From UBA922 sp964571295 (lineage in GTDB: Bacteria; Patescibacteriota; Patescibacteriia; Magasanikbacterales; UBA922), in the NCBI GenBank assembly GCA_964571295.1, contig CAZNAO010000018.1, positions 1-17,860 of the forward strand: DNA of 17,860 bases, read 5' to 3'. The notes beneath the pieces were generated by a model. It did no database searches. It was not told the origin of the DNA and saw nothing but the letters and a program-made list of their open reading frames with translations. This document shows positions 14,349 to 17,860 of this stretch, one piece after another. Every line of letters starts with the position of its first letter. The stretch's first letter is position 1. The position numbers and the translations under genes were made by a program.

Positions 14349-15272
14349 TTACTTTTTCTTCAAACGATGAGATACCACCAGAAGCGGAGATGCGATGAAG
14401 ATGGAAGAATAGGTGCCGAAGAAAATTCCCACAATCAATGCAAGGACGAAATACTTGACCGACTCCCCACCAAAGAAAAAGAGTGCAACAAGCACGATCA
14501 ATACGGTCAATGATGTGTTTACCGAACGGAGGAATGTTTCATTGAGTGCCCGATTGACAGTGGTTTCGAAATCGGAAGCTCCGTATTTATTCAGATTCTC
14601 ACGAATGCGGTCAAATACGACAATGGTATCATGTACCGAGAATCCGAGAATGGTGAGAAGCGCCAATACGAATGAAATACCAACTTCAACTCCGAGATAA
14701 TGCCCGAGAAGGGAGAATACACCGATCGTAATAATGACATTGTGGAACAGTGCGATAATTGCAGCAAGGCCGTACTTCCAAGACGCCACCGGTCGGGATA
14801 CCTTTCTGAAGGTAAACGCGATATACGCACCGATTGCAAGAAGTACAGCGATCACCGCCTGGACTGATCGTTCTTTGAGCGACTGGCTGATTGCGGGACC
14901 GATCGTTTCGACACTTTCTTCAAGCACTTTATTTTCCGCAACCCCGTCGATTGCCTCGGTCTCAAACTTCTCACGGACTCGATTCAAGATATCCTGATGC
15001 TCGTCTTCGGTAATATAGCGGAGACGAAGGAGGTACCCATTCTCACCTACTGACTGTACCACAATCTCACCATAAGTTTCGTTAGGGACAACAGATTGCA
15101 TGTCGTGCAATTCAGGGCGTTCGCCGGTAAATTTGAATTCAATCAGGGTTCCTCCGGTAAAATCAATGCTTGGTTTCAATCCATGCACGATCAGACTAAC
15201 AATACTCACCACGACACACACGAGCGAAAACAGGAAGAAGTATTTTTGTTTTTTGACAAATGGAATATTCAT
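14349..15272 (-). CDS. secF: Protein translocase subunit SecF
   Basis: SecF works with SecD beside the SecYEG channel and uses the proton gradient to help pull proteins out of the membrane. The 307-aa chain has the expected layout: TM1 (about 12-30), the SIDFTGGT motif (35-42), a short periplasmic P4 domain, then five helices from about 136. The conserved GFSVHDTIVVFDRIREN (210-226, D215 being the proton-pathway aspartate) lies in TM4. The ATG at 15272 is chosen because MNIPFVKKQKYFF is a typical N-terminus. Starting at 15347 would overlap secD and add an arginine-rich stretch not seen in the family. It follows the secD stop by five bases. A strong terminator follows. Confidence 0.95.
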   Translation of the reverse strand: MNIPFVKKQKYFFLFSLVCVVVSIVSLIVHGLKPSIDFTGGTLIEFKFTGERPELHDMQSVVPNETYGEIVVQSVGENGYLLRLRYITEDEHQDILNRVREKFETEAIDGVAENKVLEESVETIGPAISQSLKERSVQAVIAVLLAIGAYIAFTFRKVSRPVASWKYGLAAIIALFHNVIITIGVFSLLGHYLGVEVGISFVLALLTILGFSVHDTIVVFDRIRENLNKYGASDFETTVNRALNETFLRSVNTSLTVLIVLVALFFFGGESVKYFVLALIVGIFFGTYSSIFIASPLLVVSHRLKKK

Positions 15273-15277
15273 AGAGT

Positions 15278-17329
15278 TTACGATTGTTCTTTTGAGTGAT
15301 GACCTGAACCGAGGAATAATGGTCCGCCGTCTCGCTTGGTAAACCACGGCACGACAAATCGCAACATGACCCGAGTAGCGGTAATCGCACTGAACAGACT
15401 AACCAAAATACCGATAATAAGAGCGACCGCAAAGCCTTTGACAAAGTTGGTACCAAGCCAGATGAGCAATGCACAGGTAATCAGAGTCGACACATTCCCA
15501 TCACGGATCGATGTCCATGCGCGCTTGAACCCTTCTTCGACAGCAACCTTGAGGCTCTTTCCTTGCTGTAATTCCTCTTTCATGCGTTCAAAGATAAGAA
15601 TGTTAGCATCAACTGCCATACCGATCGAAAGAATAAATCCGGCGATTCCGGCAAGGGTCAGAGTGACTCCGATCAATTTGAATAATGCAAGTGTCACCAC
15701 GATATATAGCGACAATGAGATGACCGATAAGAATCCGGGGAGACGATAATAGAGGGTCATGAAAAGCATGACAATAACGACCCCGATAATACCTGCAGTG
15801 ACACTCATGGCAACTGATTGGGCACCAAGAGTGGCCCCTACGGTTTCCTGGCTCGCCAATTCTACAGGAACTGGAAGCGCTCCAGTGTTAAGTCTCTGTG
15901 CCAACATGCGAGCTTCCTGAACATTGGTGCTACCGGTAATTACTGCTTGCCCATCACGGATAACATTTTGTACCGTAGGCGCACTGATCGGCTGACCATC
16001 AAGGAAGATTGCAACCTGTTTACCCAAGTTTCGTTCAGTGATTTCAGCAAACAATTTAGTTCCCTCATCATTGAAATTGAGGGACACTTGTACTGCCCCG
16101 GTAGTAGGATCAGACACTACCTGCGCACGGGAAAGTTGTTTTCCTGACAGTCCGGTATCTTTCCATTCTTCTTGCGGTGGAACGATGTCATTCTTACTCT
16201 GTGTCTTGATCAGGATACGAGAAATTTCATACTTTTTTCCAATGCGTTCATCTTTTTTATAAATAATATGAAAGCCATATGGGGTTTCAACCGGTCCAAT
16301 AATCTGTCCTTTTTCAGCAGAAAACAAAGCATTTTCAAATTCAGGAATCGTAAGTCCACGAGGTACCCATCCCAAACTTCCTTTGGTCAAAGATACATTA
16401 GGTTCAGTAGAATTCTCTTCCGCAAGAGTTGCAAAATTATCACCATTTGCAGCGTCATAGAGCTCCTGGGCTTTTGCTCGAGCCTCGTCTTTATTGAACT
16501 GTGGAGCGTCACATCCAACCGCACCCAAATAACAAATCAAAATATGACTTGCTAATACTTCAGGACCACTTTCTTGCTCCTTGCCTCGTTTGAGAATATT
16601 GTGTCCCTCAGTAGTATCGACCAATGTTTTAGAAATGGTTCCTTCGGTCGAACTTGCAGCCCATGCATAGATTACAGGATCAGTCGAAGTGGCACTGACA
16701 TATGAAAGATACCCACCATTTACTTTACTCGCATCATCTTCAGAAAGTGTTTTTGCCAGTTCTTCAAATGATTCTTTTCGATTAAGACGTCTCAAAATAT
16801 CATTTGCGCGCTTTTTCGCGTCAGCATTGTAGTCTTCAAGCTGTTTTTGTTCTTCCGCGGTCAATTCACGCGGTGGTTCCATGTTCATTTCCTTGAATTC
16901 CAAAATTGGGGTCTGCCCAATAAGGTCAACTGCCTGTTGGATATCCTGAATACCTGGCAAGTCTACGGTAAGTCGGTATGAGTCTCCGACTTTGCTGGTC
17001 TGCACTTGTGGTTCGGATACTCCGATTCCGCCCACGCGTCGTTCGATAACATCACGCACACCTTCGAGTGCGCTTGCGCGCTCGCTCTCGGCGATTGCGC
17101 TCATATCAGCTTCATACGTCAGATGAGCTCCACCCTTGAGGTCAAGCCCAAGTTGAAATGGTCTGTCAGGAACCTGAGGAAAAGCAAGGGCTGCTTTATC
17201 GTTCAACCATCCAATAAGCGAATTTACCGGCTTCGGATAGACAAAAATACCCGAGACAATAAGTAATGCGAAAATTCCTACAATCCCCCACTTAACCTTC
17301 GACCGAATATCACTAGTATGACGTCTCAT
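15278..17329 (-). CDS. secD: Protein translocase subunit SecD with parvulin-like insertion
   Basis: From ATG at 17329 this is 683 aa. SecD without additions is much shorter. TM1 (about 15-31), the LGLDLKGGAHL motif (60-70) and P1 core (LIGQTPILEFKEM, ending about 147) are normal. Sequence resumes normally at about 391 (DTGLSGKQLSRAQV), through FLDGQPISAPTV and the C-terminal five helices with IGMAVDANILIFERMKEEL (D574). In between, about 240 residues read as PpiC/parvulin peptidyl-prolyl isomerase sequence. One nearly complete domain at about 254-360 has ASHILI, FATLAEENS, GSLGWVPRG, IPEFENALF and YGFHIIYKKD. A second, degenerate copy at about 167-250 has FEELAKTLSEDDASKVNGGYLSYV. A GTG at 17344 is an alternative start. 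SecD assists protein export; the insertion would lie outside the membrane where exported chains emerge. Confidence 0.95.
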   Translation of the reverse strand: MRRHTSDIRSKVKWGIVGIFALLIVSGIFVYPKPVNSLIGWLNDKAALAFPQVPDRPFQLGLDLKGGAHLTYEADMSAIAESERASALEGVRDVIERRVGGIGVSEPQVQTSKVGDSYRLTVDLPGIQDIQQAVDLIGQTPILEFKEMNMEPPRELTAEEQKQLEDYNADAKKRANDILRRLNRKESFEELAKTLSEDDASKVNGGYLSYVSATSTDPVIYAWAASSTEGTISKTLVDTTEGHNILKRGKEQESGPEVLASHILICYLGAVGCDAPQFNKDEARAKAQELYDAANGDNFATLAEENSTEPNVSLTKGSLGWVPRGLTIPEFENALFSAEKGQIIGPVETPYGFHIIYKKDERIGKKYEISRILIKTQSKNDIVPPQEEWKDTGLSGKQLSRAQVVSDPTTGAVQVSLNFNDEGTKLFAEITERNLGKQVAIFLDGQPISAPTVQNVIRDGQAVITGSTNVQEARMLAQRLNTGALPVPVELASQETVGATLGAQSVAMSVTAGIIGVVIVMLFMTLYYRLPGFLSVISLSLYIVVTLALFKLIGVTLTLAGIAGFILSIGMAVDANILIFERMKEELQQGKSLKVAVEEGFKRAWTSIRDGNVSTLITCALLIWLGTNFVKGFAVALIIGILVSLFSAITATRVMLRFVVPWFTKRDGGPLFLGSGHHSKEQS

Positions 17330-17364
17330 AAATTCAAAAATCACTAACGAATAGAATGAGCCAC

Positions 17365-17393
17365 ATTGTACGGCAAAAGGGTTAAAGCGTCAA
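17365..17393 (-). promoter_or_regulatory. Promoter of secD-secF
   Basis: TTGACG (17393-17388) and TACAAT (17370-17365) are exactly 17 bases apart on the minus strand, in the 82-base gap between the C39-like gene and secD. This is one of the best housekeeping promoters in the window. Transcription would start near 17358, upstream of both possible secD starts. Confidence 0.65.
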
Positions 17394-17411
17394 GTTGAGA
17401 AAGTGGAAAGG

Positions 17412-17860
17412 TTATGGCTGCTTACTGATTACAATCATTGCAGTTCGCTCCTCGGTAATCGGCACATGATTCCCGGTTTCGTAGTCCCTGAACGATTTTT
17501 CAAAGTTTTGGTATGAATAGGTGAATTTTTCTCCCAATCGAGTACCCGGATCATTGGTAATAATAGTCTTCGCTATGTCATCATATCCGATTACCACCAG
17601 CATGTGGCGTTCTGGTCCTGGTGGTTTGAAATTCGGATTAGCGAGAATTTGCCCATTAAACGGAATAATCAGAATATTTCCTGCTGCAAGTTCCCGTTTC
17701 ACGTCGGCAAGCGTAATATCATACACGACTCGCGCATGGTGATATCCGTAAAATTCTTCAAGTAGCCGTGCAAGCGTATCCGCAGCTGAAGTATCGCGAT
17801 ATCCACCATAAGTATTTTCTTCCCAATTCGACATACTGGTGATTTCCTCAAGTGCTTCCT
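17412..17860 (-). CDS. Partial C39-like cysteine peptidase (C-terminal 148 aa)
   Basis: The frame is open to the window edge, so the internal methionine at 17834 need not be the start. Eight more in-frame residues (EALEEITS) precede it. The visible part matches the second half of papain-fold C39-like domains (Peptidase_C39_2). It has an N-terminal helix region with DTSAADTLARLLEEFYGYH, the strand VKRELAAGNILIIPFNG, PPGPERHMLVVIGYDD with the catalytic histidine, and NDPGTRLGEKFTYSY with the catalytic Asn/Asp position. The nucleophilic cysteine would be upstream, outside the window. Such proteins are often exported; peptidase activity cannot be judged without the missing part. secD follows 82 bases later from its own promoter. 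Confidence 0.8.
   Translation of the reverse strand, partial: EALEEITSMSNWEENTYGGYRDTSAADTLARLLEEFYGYHHARVVYDITLADVKRELAAGNILIIPFNGQILANPNFKPPGPERHMLVVIGYDDIAKTIITNDPGTRLGEKFTYSYQNFEKSFRDYETGNHVPITEERTAMIVISKQP

Noticed and set aside
15273..15347. N-terminal extension of SecF to 15347
   Set aside because: It would overlap the secD end and add an arginine-rich stretch before the normal cytoplasmic lead of SecF.
1..17860. CRISPR arrays, insertion sequences, prophage genes, tRNA and rRNA genes
   Set aside because: No regularly spaced direct repeats, transposase or integrase motifs, tRNA cloverleaf or rRNA sequence was seen; intergenic spaces are mostly under 130 bases.

Overview
The window looks like a piece of a small-genome environmental bacterium, most likely a member of the Candidate Phyla Radiation (Patescibacteria). 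This is an inference from overall style: short intergenic gaps, many membrane or secreted proteins with little close resemblance to model bacteria, a DUF5652-type protein, a sigma/membrane-regulator pair, and almost no Shine-Dalgarno sequences. Only mscL has an obvious GGAG at the right distance. One gene ends in TGA, so the TGA=Gly code of Gracilibacteria/Absconditabacteria is unlikely. Apart from one gene, everything reads on the minus strand.

Layout. At 1-343 the start of an exported protein (minus, cut by the window edge) and a YibE/F membrane protein (plus, 344-1552) diverge. The 460 bases after yibE/F hold no convincing protein gene. They contain a strong minus-strand promoter (1991-2018), about 390 bases of closely packed hairpins and a bidirectional intrinsic terminator (1574-1602), which together look like a roughly 410-nt non-coding RNA gene of unknown class. 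Then follow a GNAT acetyltransferase and a full-length transketolase. Next is a two-gene cluster of an acetolactate-synthase-like ThDP enzyme and a succinate-semialdehyde-dehydrogenase-like ALDH, which recalls the 2-oxoglutarate decarboxylase/SSADH pair of cyanobacteria.

From 7.6 to 10.2 kb lie cell-envelope genes: MscL, a cupredoxin lipoprotein, a two-helix DUF5652-type protein and a CapA-like membrane-anchored phosphoesterase-fold protein. From 10.2 to 12.6 kb an ECF-like sigma factor is followed by a 528-aa single-pass membrane protein that is probably its regulator. The upstream regions of both genes share a TGTTACC...CGTA element that could be the sigma factor's own promoter.

From 12.6 to 14.3 kb a tiny membrane protein and a 477-aa membrane-anchored protein, both with histidine-rich stretches, form an operon. 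From 14.3 to 17.4 kb lies secD-secF. This SecD is about 683 aa, with roughly 240 extra residues in its extracytoplasmic P1 domain that read as parvulin (PpiC-type) peptidyl-prolyl isomerase sequence. A truncated C39-like peptidase gene closes the window.

Transcription units are separated by hairpin terminators, and new promoters often lie inside or against the preceding terminator. Several minus-strand promoters share an extended -10 of the form TGCTATA(A/G)T.
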